64,000 nt of DNA from Chryseobacterium sp. R2A-55 (GCF_021401085.1 NZ_JACBFP010000008.1:91243-155242), one strand, 5' to 3'. Shown: positions 36,306-47,908, counted from the stretch's first letter. Notes: generated from the sequence alone by a model not told the origin. Numbers and translations are program-made.

Positions 36306-39300
36306 TTATAAACCAGAAATTAATTCCAGTTCGATGGCTGTTTGATTATATTGATTTAAACTTTCGATGTATTGTTTTTGGACTTCCACGGCGTTGTTTA
36401 TGGATTGACTAACCTGGTAATAATCCATTTCTCCAACCTCAAAGGCACGCTGTGATTTTGTAATAAGCAACTTTGCCTGTGGCAATGCTGTTTCCCTATA
36501 AAAATTGATCTGGATTTGCAACCGTTTTAGGTCCGAAAGCAGTGTAGAACCCCGTTGAGAAAGACTGAAAGAAAATGCATCTACTTTTGCTTCCTGTATT
36601 TGCTGGTTAATTTCTGCGGCTTTGATTTTTGCTTTTTGCGCTTTTGCAAAAATGGGTATGCTAATTCCCAATTCTACACCCTGAAATCTTTTTCCTACTC
36701 CGTAAAACTTCGAAACTCCATTTTTCTCGAAATTACCTACCAACGATTGGTTAAAATAACCGACGCTAAAATCGGGTAGTAACCTGCTTTTTTCAACTCT
36801 GATTTCTTCTTTAGCGACTTCTATCTGGCTTTTCAAAGCAAGCAAGTCTGGATTATTATTAAACATGCTACTCTCTGGTGATAAATCTAAAAATTTTTCA
36901 TTGAGCATTGTGTCTGCGATATCTTCAATGGTTTGATTTCCGGTATACCGTTTCAATTGCTCCAGATGAATTTTTATATATTCTTCCGTCTGCAATTTTT
37001 GAGAAATCGCTTCCTGCAATCTGGTATTGGCATTGTATTTTTCTAAAATATTTGTTTCACCAGTCTGAAATCTTATGTCGGCAGCACGAAGTATTTTCTC
37101 ATAAAGCGCGATTAATTCCTCATTTAATGTTCTTTGTTCTTTTCTGTAGAGTAAACTATAATAAATACTTTTTACCTGATAAGTGATCTGATTTTTATAA
37201 ATTCCTGCCTGCATTTTGGATGCGTTTATGTTGGCATCTGCTAGTTCAGTAAGTCTTTTCAAATAAATCGGATTTGGAATATTTTGGCTTATGGTAATAT
37301 TATTATCATAAGCAATAAGACTGTTATATTGACCAAAAGTGAGATTGATATTTGTTTTGCCATAATCTCTCACAGAACCTTTTAGCACAGACTGATATTC
37401 TTCTCCCAATCTTGCAACCCTTGTGTTTGGATTGGATTCCAGGGAAGCAGAAATTGCTGAATTCAAATCTATCGTCCCTAAAGATGAAGATGAATTTGTC
37501 GTAATTTGACCTTTAACTCCATTATTAAAACCTGAGAGTAAAAACAAAAGAATAATCGTTGCTGATCCTGCAATTTTTGTATTTTTCAACTTACGTCGGG
37601 AAGGTTTTATATTCTCCACATAAGAGTAAAGTACCGGCAAAAGTACAAGTGTAAGAAATGTTGCGGTGAACAAACCACCTATAACAACTGTTGCTAATGG
37701 TTTTTGTACTTCTCCTCCTGCTCCGGTTGCCAATGCCATAGGTAAAAATCCTAATGATGCAACGGTAGCAGTCATTAAAACCGGTCTTAATCTTATAGCA
37801 GTACCTGCGAGAATTCTTTGCTTAATATCTTTCATTCCTTGTTTTTTAAGTTGATTAAGCTCTGTTATTAATACGATTCCATTTAAAACAGCCACACCGA
37901 ACAGAGCAATAAAGCCTACACCAGCCGAAATACTAAAAGGTAAACCTCTTAACCAAAGGGCAAATATTCCACCTATGGCAGACATCGGGATTGCGGTGAA
38001 AATTAGTAGTGAGTATTTTAAGGAACCAAACGCAAAATAGAGCAGCAAAAGAATTAATCCCAATGCAACCGGTACGGCTATAGACAGTCTTTTGTTGGCT
38101 TCTTCCAAATTTTTAAATTGGCCACCATAAGTTATAAAATAGCCTGTCGGCATTTTTACTTTTTCGTCAATTTTTGCCTGAACGTCTTTTACTACAGAGG
38201 CAATATCTCTACCCCGAACATTAAAGCCAACAATAATTCTTCTTTTGGCATCTTCACGCTGTATTTGGTTAGGTGCCAATTGATAACTTACTTCTGCAAC
38301 CTGCTCCAACGGAACCTGGTTTCCATTACTGGCAGTAACAAAGAGCCTTTTTACATCTTCAATACTTTGGCGTTCTCCTTGTTCTAACCGAACTACCAGA
38401 TCAAAACGTTTTTCTCCTTCGAATACCGTTCCGGCAACACCACCAGCAAATGCAGTGTTAATAGCGTTATTTATTTCTTCAACATTTAACCCATATCGCG
38501 CGATATTATCCCGGTTCAATTTGATTGAAATTTGCGGTAGACCACTCACCTGTTCAACATACAAATCTTCTGCACCATCTACTGAAGGAATTAATGCACC
38601 TATTTTTTTTGCTAAATCTGAAAGCGTTTCTAAATCATCACCAAATATTTTGATACCCACATCCTGTCTAACTCCAGAAATTAATTCGTTGGTACGAAGT
38701 TGTATAGGTTGAGAAAAACCGAAAGTAACGCCTGGAACCTGTTCTAAAGTTTTCTGCATTTTCTCCGCCAATTCCTCTCGTGTATCTGCACTTGTCCAAT
38801 CTTTTTTAGGTTTCAATAAGATCGTAATATCTGTAGCCTCTATAGGCATTGGATCTGTAGGAATCTCGGATGCACCAATCTTGCCTACGACTTCCTTCAC
38901 TTCCGGGTAAGTTTTCATTAATAAACTAGATGCTTGCTCTATTTTTTCAACTGTCTGATCCAGAGAACTTCCTACCAATAATCTTGTCTCAACAGCAAAA
39001 TCTCCTTCCTCAAGTGTTGGCAGAAATTCACCACCGAGAGAGTTGAAAATAACTGCTGACAAACCAAGCAGCGCAACTGCAACAATCAAAACGGTTTTTT
39101 TAAATCGCAGTGCACCATTAATCAACGGATCATAAACGCGCTGAAATTTTTCCATCATTTTATCAGAAAAGTTCTTTTTATGGGTAATATTTTTACTCAA
39201 TAGAAGTGAACTGATCATCGGCACATAAGTAAGCGAAAGAATTAATGCCCCAAATATTGCAAAGGAAACCGTTTGTGCCATCGGGCGAAACATTTTACCT

Positions 39301-40703
39301 TCAATTCCTACTAAAGCCAATATTGGCAAATAGACAATTAAAATAATCAGTTGACCAAAAGCAGCCGAGTTCATCATTTTTTTTGCAGAACCGGAAACCT
39401 GCATATCCATTTCTGCTTGCGAAATTTTTCCTGCTTTTTGCCGGGCTAAACGGTGCATGGTTGCTTCCACGATAATTACAGCACCGTCTACGATTAGTCC
39501 AAAATCAATCGCCCCAAGACTCATTAAGTTTCCAGATACGCCAAAAACTTTCATTAATGCGACGGCAAATAGCATTGCTAATGGAATTACAGAAGCCACA
39601 ATTAATCCGGAGCGAATGTTCCCAAGAAAAAGTACTAATACCAATATTACAATTAATGCTCCTTCTATTAAGTTTTTTTGAACCGTACTCATGGCTCTGT
39701 CTACAAATTCACTTCTGTCCAGAAAAGGTTCTATCTCTACACCGTCAGGTAAAGTTTTCCGTATTTGGTCTATTTTATCTTTTACTCGTCCAACTACTTC
39801 AGAAGCATTATTATCTTTCAATAGCAATACAATTCCACCAACTGCTTCTTTATCATTTCTGGTAAGTGCACCGTAGCGTGTAGCGGTGCCAAACTGAACT
39901 TTTGCAACATCCCTAATTGTAATAGGTAGGCCATTCTCCGAATTTTTAACTACGATCCTTTCGATATCTGCAAGACTAGTGATCAAGCCCTCACTCCTAA
40001 TAAAATAGGCATTGGGTTTTTTATCAATATATGAACCGCCGGTATTCTGATTGTTTTTTTCCAGTGCTGTGAAAATATCAGAAATAGATAAATTGTAACT
40101 TCTAAGTTGATTAATGTTTAAAGCAATTTCATATTGTTTCAAAAGACCTCCAAAACTATTTACTTCTGCAATTCCCGGCGTACCCAAAAGTTGTTTTCTA
40201 ATAATCCAATCTTGTATTGTTCGTAGTTTGGTAGCATCATATTTATCCTCAAAGCCGGGTTTGGCATGTACGGTATATTGATAAATTTCACCTAAACCAG
40301 TAGAGACAGGCGCCATTTCAGGATTCCCAAGACCGGCTGGAATGGAACTTTTGGCTTCAGGAAGCCGTTCAGATACTTGTTGGCGAGCCCAGTAAATATC
40401 TATGTCGTCATGAAAAATAATGGTGACAACAGATAAACCAAAGCGGGAAATAGACCGCACTTCCTGAATTTCAGGTATAGTAGACATTGTTTGTTCAATA
40501 GGATAAGAAATAAACTGTTCTATTTCCTGTGTTGCCAGAGATGGGCTTAATGTTATTACCTGAACCTGATTATTTGTAATATCTGGTACGGCATCTATAG
40601 GAAGGGTTCGAAGGGACATGACGCCCCAAATAATGAGCGCAATAGTGAAAATTCCGATCACCAATTTATTATTGATGGAGAATTCAATGATTTTATTTAG
40701 CAT
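36306..40703 (-). CDS. czcA: CzcA-type HME-RND pump fused to a TolC-like outer-membrane factor
   Basis: Residues 1 to about 1035 are a heavy-metal RND pump: N-terminal TM1, the TM4 word IDFGLIVDGAVIIVEATMHR with the DFG..DGA signature of the CzcA class, and the periplasmic porter loops. Around 1050-1075 comes a second signal-like hydrophobic segment (GSATIILLFLLSGFNNGVKG), then ~390 residues of a TolC/OEP channel (LNSAISASLESNPN ... ELISGL). Such fusions are known in Bacteroidota. It exports Co, Zn or Cd. Cleavage inside the linker would be needed to place the TolC part in the outer membrane. Confidence 0.93.
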   Translation of the reverse strand: MLNKIIEFSINNKLVIGIFTIALIIWGVMSLRTLPIDAVPDITNNQVQVITLSPSLATQEIEQFISYPIEQTMSTIPEIQEVRSISRFGLSVVTIIFHDDIDIYWARQQVSERLPEAKSSIPAGLGNPEMAPVSTGLGEIYQYTVHAKPGFEDKYDATKLRTIQDWIIRKQLLGTPGIAEVNSFGGLLKQYEIALNINQLRSYNLSISDIFTALEKNNQNTGGSYIDKKPNAYFIRSEGLITSLADIERIVVKNSENGLPITIRDVAKVQFGTATRYGALTRNDKEAVGGIVLLLKDNNASEVVGRVKDKIDQIRKTLPDGVEIEPFLDRSEFVDRAMSTVQKNLIEGALIVILVLVLFLGNIRSGLIVASVIPLAMLFAVALMKVFGVSGNLMSLGAIDFGLIVDGAVIIVEATMHRLARQKAGKISQAEMDMQVSGSAKKMMNSAAFGQLIILIVYLPILALVGIEGKMFRPMAQTVSFAIFGALILSLTYVPMISSLLLSKNITHKKNFSDKMMEKFQRVYDPLINGALRFKKTVLIVAVALLGLSAVIFNSLGGEFLPTLEEGDFAVETRLLVGSSLDQTVEKIEQASSLLMKTYPEVKEVVGKIGASEIPTDPMPIEATDITILLKPKKDWTSADTREELAEKMQKTLEQVPGVTFGFSQPIQLRTNELISGVRQDVGIKIFGDDLETLSDLAKKIGALIPSVDGAEDLYVEQVSGLPQISIKLNRDNIARYGLNVEEINNAINTAFAGGVAGTVFEGEKRFDLVVRLEQGERQSIEDVKRLFVTASNGNQVPLEQVAEVSYQLAPNQIQREDAKRRIIVGFNVRGRDIASVVKDVQAKIDEKVKMPTGYFITYGGQFKNLEEANKRLSIAVPVALGLILLLLYFAFGSLKYSLLIFTAIPMSAIGGIFALWLRGLPFSISAGVGFIALFGVAVLNGIVLITELNQLKKQGMKDIKQRILAGTAIRLRPVLMTATVASLGFLPMALATGAGGEVQKPLATVVIGGLFTATFLTLVLLPVLYSYVENIKPSRRKLKNTKIAGSATIILLFLLSGFNNGVKGQITTNSSSSLGTIDLNSAISASLESNPNTRVARLGEEYQSVLKGSVRDYGKTNINLTFGQYNSLIAYDNNITISQNIPNPIYLKRLTELADANINASKMQAGIYKNQITYQVKSIYYSLLYRKEQRTLNEELIALYEKILRAADIRFQTGETNILEKYNANTRLQEAISQKLQTEEYIKIHLEQLKRYTGNQTIEDIADTMLNEKFLDLSPESSMFNNNPDLLALKSQIEVAKEEIRVEKSRLLPDFSVGYFNQSLVGNFEKNGVSKFYGVGKRFQGVELGISIPIFAKAQKAKIKAAEINQQIQEAKVDAFSFSLSQRGSTLLSDLKRLQIQINFYRETALPQAKLLITKSQRAFEVGEMDYYQVSQSINNAVEVQKQYIESLNQYNQTAIELELISGL

Positions 40704-40792
40704 TGATAAAGAAAATTAGATTAAAGTAAAATTTAGATAATAAAAAGTACGCGTTCGCAGAAAAGCAAAACCGTAAATTTTATTTAATAATA

Positions 40793-41113
40793 CTAACCTA
40801 ATTGCGGAGGTTGCCAGATATTGACAACATGTAGAATCGCGTAACTGTAATTCTTTTCAGGAAGAGTGTCTTTAATTAAAAGAGTAATCTTTTCAGGGAG
40901 TAATTCTTTGATCTGTGCTATAGTCATTGACATCCCCGCACAGTGGCAAACGCAGAAAGGCGTACAAAGATCAGCATGCTGATCCTGACCTTGCTCTAAA
41001 TGAACGTTTTCTGCCAAACAAACTTTTTCGCCTAAACCTTTCGCAGCATCGCTGCATGGTACCATCGTGAGTACCATGAAGAATAAGGAAAGAAAAAAGG
41101 AAAAAATTTTCAC
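40793..41113 (-). CDS. Small Cys-rich envelope protein (DUF6660-like)
   Basis: Starts at GTG 41113. The 106-residue protein has a signal peptide (FSFFLSLFFMVLTMVPCSDA), a Cys/His cluster (CTPFCVCHCAG) and the end VNIWQPPQLG. Such proteins head czc operons in flavobacteria and may bind the metal or sense it. The ending IWQPP is shared with the unrelated-looking protein at 56604-57020. Family assignment is from memory, not searched. Confidence 0.7.
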   Translation of the reverse strand: MKIFSFFLSLFFMVLTMVPCSDAAKGLGEKVCLAENVHLEQGQDQHADLCTPFCVCHCAGMSMTIAQIKELLPEKITLLIKDTLPEKNYSYAILHVVNIWQPPQLG

Positions 41114-41249
41114 GGTGCTAATTTAATAAAAATATATTTAATTGAACTTATGTCTTAGCTTATATTACTGCAATGATTCCTCAGGTTGTAGGCTGGTATT
41201 GTTTGCCTCATGAGAATCTGTGGTTCCGGCGGTCGTTATACGCTGTAAA

Positions 41250-41290
41250 AAAGAGTGCAACCGGTCTTTATTTGGCAGCTGCACACTTTA
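41250..41290 (-). terminator. Probable terminator after the multicopper oxidase gene
   Basis: On the minus strand GTGCAGCTGCC and GACCGGTTGCAC can pair around AAATAAA, followed by TCTTTTTT. It lies about 25 bp after the stop of the oxidase gene and ends the copper operon. Confidence 0.5.
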
Positions 41291-41313
41291 AAATTGACAC
41301 ACTAAAAACTCCT

Positions 41314-44229
41314 TTAATAGTTCAGTGTAATCCCTGCACCCCAGCTCATATCGCTGTCGTAGTGGGTTGAGATTCCGATATTTTTTGTGACGATATATTT
41401 AAGACCTGCCATATATTCTTTGTCGGTATTGACCATGAATGCCCCGCGCAAACGCGCAGTCAACGGAATGTCTTCACGTTTCAGCTGGAACCTTACAATT
41501 CCGTCTGTAAATATTTCTGCCTGCAGGTCCACCAACATCGGGAGTTTATACATGATACCAGCGCTGAAAGTTTTTCTTTCATCTTTAGTAGATGCCTGTC
41601 CAAAAAGGGTTTTTTCAATATTATTCCTGTCAATCTTTCTATAATGATAGTTAAATCCGATAAATGGTTTCAGCCACTGCATACGGTCCACATACCTGCC
41701 GAGTTGGGTTTCCACCTCGTAGCCGTGATGGGGATTGTAACCTAAACGCCATTCTGTTCCCAATTCCCAGCGGGCATTTGAAATTCTCGCCATCCCGTCG
41801 TTACCATTGGTGGCGAAATCGTTTTCGGCCATCAGGTGCCACATGTTACTTTCGCGCTGAAGCTTTTTGTAAGCTGAAGCTTTATCGGGCAGCAAAGGAT
41901 TCTGATAATCACCAACAGCAAAAACACGGTTCATCCCCGCCATCATGTGATAGAGGATGTGACAGTGGAAAAACCAGTCCCCATCCGTTTTAGCTTCAAA
42001 TTCGATGACATTAGTTTCCATCGGCATAATATCCAACACATTTTTGAGGGGTGCCTGAAGGCCATTTTTGTTGAGTACCCGAAAATCAAAACCGTGCAGG
42101 TGCATCGGGTGACGCATCATTGAGTTATTGAAAAGGGTAATGCGGAGAATTTCGCCTTTTTTTACCAATATTTTGTCCGATTCTGCCAGGACTCTATCGT
42201 CCATGCTCCAAACGTAGCGGTTCATGTTTCCCGTAAGGGTAAACTTGAGCTCGCGCACGGGACTGTCTTTCGGAAGCGAAGTGTCATAAGGCGACTTCAT
42301 CATTCCGTAATTCAATGTGGTAATCCCGGAAGCAGGCATCTGATGCTGTGAGTGATCCATTTGCGCATCGTTGTTGTCCATCTTGTCCATCGGCATTGCT
42401 GCATTATTTTCAGCACTAATTTCGGGGTACATCACCTGATTCATATCCATGGTCTGGTAACTCATCTCCATGCCCATATCTTTCATGTCACCGTTCATCT
42501 TCATCATGTCGTTCATCATCTTCATTCCTTCAAAATATTTGAGTTTGGGTAATGGATCATGTGATTTCGTAATTCCTTCTCCAATAAACACTGACGCAGA
42601 TTTTGTGCGGTCTTCGGGTGTAACAAGTAGTTCGTATGAAGTGTTTTTTTCAGGAATTTCCACGACGATATCCACTGTTTCGGAAACCGCCAGGATCAGG
42701 CGATCCACTTCGACCGGTTCAATGTCTAATCCGTCACTTGCCACTACTTTTATTTTTCCTCCGGCATAATTAAGCCAGAAATAGGAGGAAGCACCGCCGT
42801 TGGCGATTTGAAGCCGAACTTTATCACCGGCTTTATACCCGGCTAGCTTGCTTTCTACTTTACCGTTAATCAGGAATGCATCATAATACACATCGCTCAC
42901 GTCCATGGCCAGCATCCGCTTCCACTCGTTGGTGAGTTTTGTTTTAAAGTGGCCTTCTTTAATGGCTTCGGCATAACTTTGAGTACTGCCTTTTTTAATA
43001 GCGAACCAGTCGTTAGCGTTGTGAAGCATCCGCTGAACATTATTGGGGTTCAGGTTTGTCCATTCGCTAAGAATAAGATGCTCTGTGGGCAAATCATCAA
43101 TCCCCGGTCGGAACGTAGGATCTTCGGGACGTTTTTTCAGAATCATCATCCCATACATTCCAATCTGCTCCTGCAGGCCAGTGTGTGAGTGATACCAGTG
43201 GGTTCCGTTTTGGATGATGGGAAACGAATACGTGTAGGTTGAATGTGGTGGAATGGGTTTCTGGGTGAGCCACGGAACGCCATCTTCTTTATTTGGCAGG
43301 TGAAGACCGTGCCAGTGCAGAGAAGTTTCTTCATCCATTAAATTATGGACAATCACTTCCGCCGTATCGCCCTCATAAAACTCCAGCTTTGGCATCGGAA
43401 TCTGCCCGTTTACGGCAATGGCGCGTTTCTGTTTTCCCGCGAAATTTACCAGGGTGTCTTTCACATAAAGATGATAGGTCACTTTGCGTCCGCCCTTTAG
43501 GTGTTTTTCAGGCATGGGCATGACCATTTTGTGTTCGCCATGCATCTGCATGTTTCCGTGTGCAGAATGATCTTCCTTCTTTCCTTTTTGAGGGACCAGA
43601 TTCATACCGCACTTGGGACACTTTCCCGGATTGTCCGATATCACTTCGGGATGCATCGGACAGGTGTAACCTTTTTGCGCCGCTTCATGCTGATGCGGAT
43701 CTGAAGTTTGAGGTTCCGGGGTTTTGCCGGTACCCTGATGCTGGCCGCTTTCCTTTTGAGGAACCAGATTCATACCGCACTTGGGACACTTTCCGGGTTT
43801 ATCCGAAACCACCTCGGGATGCATCGGACAGGTGTACATCTTTTGCGCTGCTTCATGCTGATGCGGAGCAGTTGTTGAATGTTCCGGCATTTTGATGCTC
43901 GCTGGGTCTTTCGGTACTGCTTTAGTCTTTGGCATCACCGGTTTTTTAACTTCCGCTTTTGACTTTGTTTTTGCAGGGGTCACGTCAGGTTTCTGAATCG
44001 TAGTTTTTTTAACTGCGGTGGCCTTTTTAGGAGCGGGCGCGGATTTGGCCGCCGTTTTTTTCTCAGTAACGGATTTTTTCACCAGGGTCATACCGCAAAT
44101 GGGGCAGTTACCGGGTGCTGATTTCATGACCTGCGGATGCATCGGGCAGGTGTACACGGTTTTGGTGCTTTGTGAATAACTGTTTATGGACATTGCCATA
44201 AATAGAAAGAGCGAAAATATATATTTCAT
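41314..44229 (-). CDS. CopA-type multicopper oxidase with three metal-binding modules and a CopB-like barrel
   Basis: The 971-residue protein has a signal peptide, then three CxMHP...CPxCGM modules (about 27-50, 132-158, 187-213) separated by Lys/Pro/Ala linkers. Then comes a three-domain multicopper oxidase ([28 protein letters not shown] and [12 protein letters not shown] carry the copper ligands) with a Met-rich loop (about 560-640). The last ~200 residues look like CopB, an outer-membrane beta-barrel. It oxidises and binds periplasmic Cu(I). Fusing CopA and CopB in one chain is unusual. It is the last gene of the copper run. Confidence 0.88.
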   Translation of the reverse strand: MKYIFSLFLFMAMSINSYSQSTKTVYTCPMHPQVMKSAPGNCPICGMTLVKKSVTEKKTAAKSAPAPKKATAVKKTTIQKPDVTPAKTKSKAEVKKPVMPKTKAVPKDPASIKMPEHSTTAPHQHEAAQKMYTCPMHPEVVSDKPGKCPKCGMNLVPQKESGQHQGTGKTPEPQTSDPHQHEAAQKGYTCPMHPEVISDNPGKCPKCGMNLVPQKGKKEDHSAHGNMQMHGEHKMVMPMPEKHLKGGRKVTYHLYVKDTLVNFAGKQKRAIAVNGQIPMPKLEFYEGDTAEVIVHNLMDEETSLHWHGLHLPNKEDGVPWLTQKPIPPHSTYTYSFPIIQNGTHWYHSHTGLQEQIGMYGMMILKKRPEDPTFRPGIDDLPTEHLILSEWTNLNPNNVQRMLHNANDWFAIKKGSTQSYAEAIKEGHFKTKLTNEWKRMLAMDVSDVYYDAFLINGKVESKLAGYKAGDKVRLQIANGGASSYFWLNYAGGKIKVVASDGLDIEPVEVDRLILAVSETVDIVVEIPEKNTSYELLVTPEDRTKSASVFIGEGITKSHDPLPKLKYFEGMKMMNDMMKMNGDMKDMGMEMSYQTMDMNQVMYPEISAENNAAMPMDKMDNNDAQMDHSQHQMPASGITTLNYGMMKSPYDTSLPKDSPVRELKFTLTGNMNRYVWSMDDRVLAESDKILVKKGEILRITLFNNSMMRHPMHLHGFDFRVLNKNGLQAPLKNVLDIMPMETNVIEFEAKTDGDWFFHCHILYHMMAGMNRVFAVGDYQNPLLPDKASAYKKLQRESNMWHLMAENDFATNGNDGMARISNARWELGTEWRLGYNPHHGYEVETQLGRYVDRMQWLKPFIGFNYHYRKIDRNNIEKTLFGQASTKDERKTFSAGIMYKLPMLVDLQAEIFTDGIVRFQLKREDIPLTARLRGAFMVNTDKEYMAGLKYIVTKNIGISTHYDSDMSWGAGITLNY

Positions 44230-44236
44230 CTTGTGA

Positions 44237-46363
44237 TTATTTAATTTTTAACAAACTTGCGTTCAATGCGACCACGATGGTACTTACGCTCATCAGCACT
44301 GCGCCCATCGCGGGGCTCAGAACGAATGAAGGATAGAGAACCCCTGCAGCCAATGGAATTGCCACGACGTTGTAACCGACGGCCCAAACCAGGTTCTGAA
44401 TCATTTTGCTGTAGGTTTTCTTACCAAAATCAATCATTTTTACGACATCCCGCGGATCGCTGTTCACCAGAATAATGTCTGCTGTTTCAGCAGCAACATC
44501 AGTTCCGCTGCCAACTGCAATGCCAACATCTGCTGCTGCCAAAGCCGGTGCATCATTTACGCCGTCACCTGTCATCGCAACGATTTCCCCTTTATCCTGA
44601 AATTCTTTTACTTTTTCCTGTTTGTGGTGCGGAAGTACATTTGCCAAATATCCGTCCATTCCTAACTGCTTTGACACCGCCGCCGCTACCTTTTCGTTAT
44701 CACCTGTAAGCAGGAATGATTTAATGTTCATGCTTCGAAGTTGGTCAATAGCTTCTTTTGCGCCTTCGCGAATGGTATCTGCTAAAGAAACAATACCCAC
44801 GGGCACGTCATCAATCAAAATAAAGTTCACTGTTTCTGCATCCTGGTTGATTTCTTCCGGAATGGCAGGTACCTGTTTATTGTTTTGAACAAAATAATTA
44901 GGACCAGCCGCGACAACCGATTTACCGTTTACGATTCCTGTCACTCCAATTCCCTGCATGTAGCGGAAATTGTCTGACTTCCATAGCTCCAGTTTTTTCT
45001 CGGAAAGGGTCTGCATGATTCCTTTTGCAATGTGATGTTCGGAGTTCTGCTGCACTGCTGCTGCATACTGGAGTAAATCGTTTTCCGAATAGTGTTCCGT
45101 TAGAGGAATGATTTTCTGCACAGTGTGGGAACCTTTCGTAAGGGTGCCGGTTTTATCGAAAATAATGGTCGATAATTTTCTGGTGGTTTCAAAAGCCGTG
45201 CGGTTTCTGATGAGTAAACCATTTGTCGCTGAAAGTGTAGTGGAAATGGCCACCACCAGAGGGATTGCCACTCCTAAAGCATGAGGGCAGGCCGTTACCA
45301 TTACCGTTACCATCCGTTCCAGAGCAAAAGCCAAATCTCCCATGGTGATGTACCAGTAAGCGAAAGTTCCTACTCCCACCACAATTGCTACTATAGTAAG
45401 CCATTTGGCTACTTTATCCGCCAGATTCTGAGTGTTCGACTTTGCTGCCTGCGCATCCTGAACCAAATTAATGACCTTATTGAGGTACGAATCCTTTCCA
45501 ACCCCTGTTGCTTTTATCTTTAAAGCCCCGTCTCCATTGATAGACCCTGCGATAACCTTTCCACCGGACTCTTTTCTTACAGGAACACTTTCTCCGGTCA
45601 GCATGCTTTCATTTAAATAGGAACTGCCCTCGACAATCAGACCGTCAGCGGCGACTTTTTCGCCCGGTCTTATGATTACGGTATCTCCGTTTTTCAGCTG
45701 TTCCAGTTTTATTTTAACCGGACTTCCGTTATGCTCGACGGTTACGTCATTTGGTAGTAAGGCAACTAGAGATTGCAACGCTTTTGAAGCTGCCATCTGT
45801 GAACGCATTTCGAGCCAATGACCCAGAAGCATGATGACAATTAGGGTGGCGAGCTCCCAAAAGAAATCCATGCCCGGCAGCCCGAATACGACGGCAACGG
45901 AATAGACATAAGCTACGGTAATCGCCAAAGCAACGAGCGTCATCATCCCAATAGCTCCGGCTTTCACTTCGCCCAAAAACCCTTTGAAAAAAGGCATTCC
46001 ACCGTAGAAATAAATAATACTTCCCAAAACCAACAGCACGTATTTATCGCCTTGAAAAGCTATGGTGAAACCAAGCCACTGCTGAATCATGTGGGAAAGC
46101 AGCAGCACCGGGACAGAAAGTACCAGTGTAATCCAGAATCTTTTTAGAAAATCCGGAGTATGATGACCTGCATGTTTGTCAAATCCCGCCGCTGAACTAT
46201 CAGATTCTGAGTGATGATCATGATTCTGATGATGATGGCTGTGTTCGTCTTTTTCAGGTCGGGCGGTTCCTCCCAAGGGAATTAAGTTCATTCCGCAAAG
46301 TGGACATTTCCCCGGTTCGTCCTTCAATATCTGGGGATGCATGGGACAGGTGTATTTTTTCAT
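44237..46363 (-). CDS. CopB-type copper-exporting P1B ATPase
   Basis: The 708-residue pump has one N-terminal CPMHPQ...CPLCGM module and a His-rich stretch ([11 protein letters not shown]), the TM6 site [10 protein letters not shown] (CPH: CopB class), [30 protein letters not shown]. The usual SEHP word reads SEHHIAKGI here. It exports copper or silver. It lies 7 bp before the oxidase gene, so the two are co-transcribed. Confidence 0.92.
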   Translation of the reverse strand: MKKYTCPMHPQILKDEPGKCPLCGMNLIPLGGTARPEKDEHSHHHQNHDHHSESDSSAAGFDKHAGHHTPDFLKRFWITLVLSVPVLLLSHMIQQWLGFTIAFQGDKYVLLVLGSIIYFYGGMPFFKGFLGEVKAGAIGMMTLVALAITVAYVYSVAVVFGLPGMDFFWELATLIVIMLLGHWLEMRSQMAASKALQSLVALLPNDVTVEHNGSPVKIKLEQLKNGDTVIIRPGEKVAADGLIVEGSSYLNESMLTGESVPVRKESGGKVIAGSINGDGALKIKATGVGKDSYLNKVINLVQDAQAAKSNTQNLADKVAKWLTIVAIVVGVGTFAYWYITMGDLAFALERMVTVMVTACPHALGVAIPLVVAISTTLSATNGLLIRNRTAFETTRKLSTIIFDKTGTLTKGSHTVQKIIPLTEHYSENDLLQYAAAVQQNSEHHIAKGIMQTLSEKKLELWKSDNFRYMQGIGVTGIVNGKSVVAAGPNYFVQNNKQVPAIPEEINQDAETVNFILIDDVPVGIVSLADTIREGAKEAIDQLRSMNIKSFLLTGDNEKVAAAVSKQLGMDGYLANVLPHHKQEKVKEFQDKGEIVAMTGDGVNDAPALAAADVGIAVGSGTDVAAETADIILVNSDPRDVVKMIDFGKKTYSKMIQNLVWAVGYNVVAIPLAAGVLYPSFVLSPAMGAVLMSVSTIVVALNASLLKIK

Positions 46364-46400
46364 AATTCAATTTTTTTGCGTTAAATTCTGCTATTTGAGA

Positions 46401-46964
46401 TTACTTCCGGGTTTGAAGTTCCTTAATTTTCGCCCTCATGACGGCAATTTCTTCCTCCTGTGCTTTGATAATTTCCTCGCCCAACTTTCTCACTTCCGGA
46501 TCGACCAGATTACTTTCTTCGACCATAAGAATAGCCCCTGCATGGTGTGGAATCATGGACTTTAGGAACTGGACATCTCCCACGGCTGTCTGCTGCCGAA
46601 TGCCAGACCAAAACAGCACCATCGCCAACACACCGACACCCATCAGTACCTTGTTGAGTTTTTTATTGGGATACATCTTTGCCATTAACAGCAGTTCGAT
46701 GATCAACATAGGAGAAGCCATTAGTCCGGCCATATAAAACTGATTGATATTGGGAATCACATTGGATAACCGATCAACCATCGCATACATTAATATAAAC
46801 ATGGATACGAAGGAAATGAGAAGCATCCAAAACAACTTTTTGTATGCCCCGCTGTGATCCATTTGTTCACTTTCTTTTTTTGAATCCATATTCTGTGTAG
46901 AATGAGTTTTCCCCGAGGCACTATGGTCCGGAGAAACTTTGTGGCTGTGCGTTGATTTGTCCAT
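46401..46964 (-). CDS. DUF305 family membrane protein
   Basis: A 187-residue protein with a His/Met-rich start (MDKSTHSHKVSPDHSASGKT; MDHSGAYKK), about three membrane segments and the DUF305 end (DVQFLKSMIPHHAGAILMVE, with the HH pair; EEIIKAQEEEIAVM). DUF305 proteins recur in copper-resistance operons and may carry copper in the envelope. It is co-directional with the copper ATPase, 37 bp upstream. Confidence 0.88.
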   Translation of the reverse strand: MDKSTHSHKVSPDHSASGKTHSTQNMDSKKESEQMDHSGAYKKLFWMLLISFVSMFILMYAMVDRLSNVIPNINQFYMAGLMASPMLIIELLLMAKMYPNKKLNKVLMGVGVLAMVLFWSGIRQQTAVGDVQFLKSMIPHHAGAILMVEESNLVDPEVRKLGEEIIKAQEEEIAVMRAKIKELQTRK

Positions 46965-47002
46965 TAAAATGGTTTTTGTTATTTAGTTAAACGTAAGGAC
47001 TT

Positions 47003-47212
47003 TTAGCAACATTTCTTGTCCTGCTGAACTGGGGGACAAGGCACTGTTCCGTAACTGCAATACACACAGCAATCGCCCTGTTTTGGTGTTAAAACGGTCT
47101 TACATTTTTCGCATTCGTAGAAATACTGGCAAGAATCTGTAGGCATTGTTTCCTCTTTCCTATGTCCGCAATTGGGGCAAGTGATGATCGACTGTAATTT
47201 GACTGTATTCAT
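47003..47212 (-). CDS. GDCCVxC-domain small Cys-rich protein
   Basis: A 69-residue cytosolic protein with CPNCGH, CEKC and the hallmark KQGDCCVYCSYGTVPCPP, ending KKCC: eleven or more Cys. GDCCVxC proteins are found with mercury or copper genes and probably bind metal. It lies 45 bp downstream of MerTP. Confidence 0.85.
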   Translation of the reverse strand: MNTVKLQSIITCPNCGHRKEETMPTDSCQYFYECEKCKTVLTPKQGDCCVYCSYGTVPCPPVQQDKKCC

Positions 47213-47257
47213 CTGTTTAATAATTTATTATGGTTTTTCACGACCAATGGTTTTCAA

Positions 47258-47857
47258 TTAATATTCTTTTTTGTCGGTTACTAAATATCCCGTAGCATTT
47301 ATGGCGTTTTCGATTTCATCAATGTTTGTTTTTGAATCATCAAATTTCACAACTGCATTTTTGTTTTCGTACGAAGCGTCTGAACTTATAATTCCCGTCA
47401 GTTTATTTACTTCGCTATTGACATGTTCACCACAGCTTGCGCAGGTCATTCCACTAATTGTAAATTCTATTTCCCGGATATTAGATTGATCTACTATTAT
47501 AATTTGCTTTTCTGTTGTTGGATAAAAAATTCCTGAATAGTATGGGAAGGCAAGCATCACGACAGCGAAAAGGGTTATAATCCCCAAAAACATTTTGGAC
47601 TGCGTGAACGGTATTTTCTCATCTTTCTCACAGCTACAGTCTAATTGTTTTTTAGGTTTTAATTTAAGATACCAGGCAAAACCAAGAACAAAAATTGTTA
47701 ACCCGATTAAATAAGGCCGTAAAGGTTCGAGCCAGGAAAAAGTTGTAGCTAGGCCGCTTGTTCCTGCAATGAAGGCTAATAATGGTGTAATGCAACATAA
47801 TGAGGCGGTGAAGGCAGCCAGCAGACCTGCGCTGATTAATTTTTTGTTTGTTTTCAT
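47258..47857 (-). CDS. Mercuric transport protein MerTP (MerT-MerP fusion)
   Basis: Residues ~1-120 are MerT-like with membrane segments and a vicinal Cys pair in AAFTASLCCITPLLAF. Residues ~130-199 are a MerP/HMA domain with GMTCASCGEHV. It moves Hg(II), or here possibly copper, across the inner membrane. No mercuric reductase or MerR is present, so mercury resistance cannot be claimed; a copper function in this operon is as likely. Confidence 0.88.
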   Translation of the reverse strand: MKTNKKLISAGLLAAFTASLCCITPLLAFIAGTSGLATTFSWLEPLRPYLIGLTIFVLGFAWYLKLKPKKQLDCSCEKDEKIPFTQSKMFLGIITLFAVVMLAFPYYSGIFYPTTEKQIIIVDQSNIREIEFTISGMTCASCGEHVNSEVNKLTGIISSDASYENKNAVVKFDDSKTNIDEIENAINATGYLVTDKKEY

Positions 47858-47908
47858 ATCGTTCTTTTAAGATTTTATTTTCATTTTTGACGATTTTCAT
47901 TTCATGTT

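Noticed and set aside
47258..47857. A mercury-resistance operon around MerTP
   Set aside because: No mercuric reductase, MerR or lyase is present; MerTP lies inside a copper-type operon, so mercury resistance cannot be claimed.
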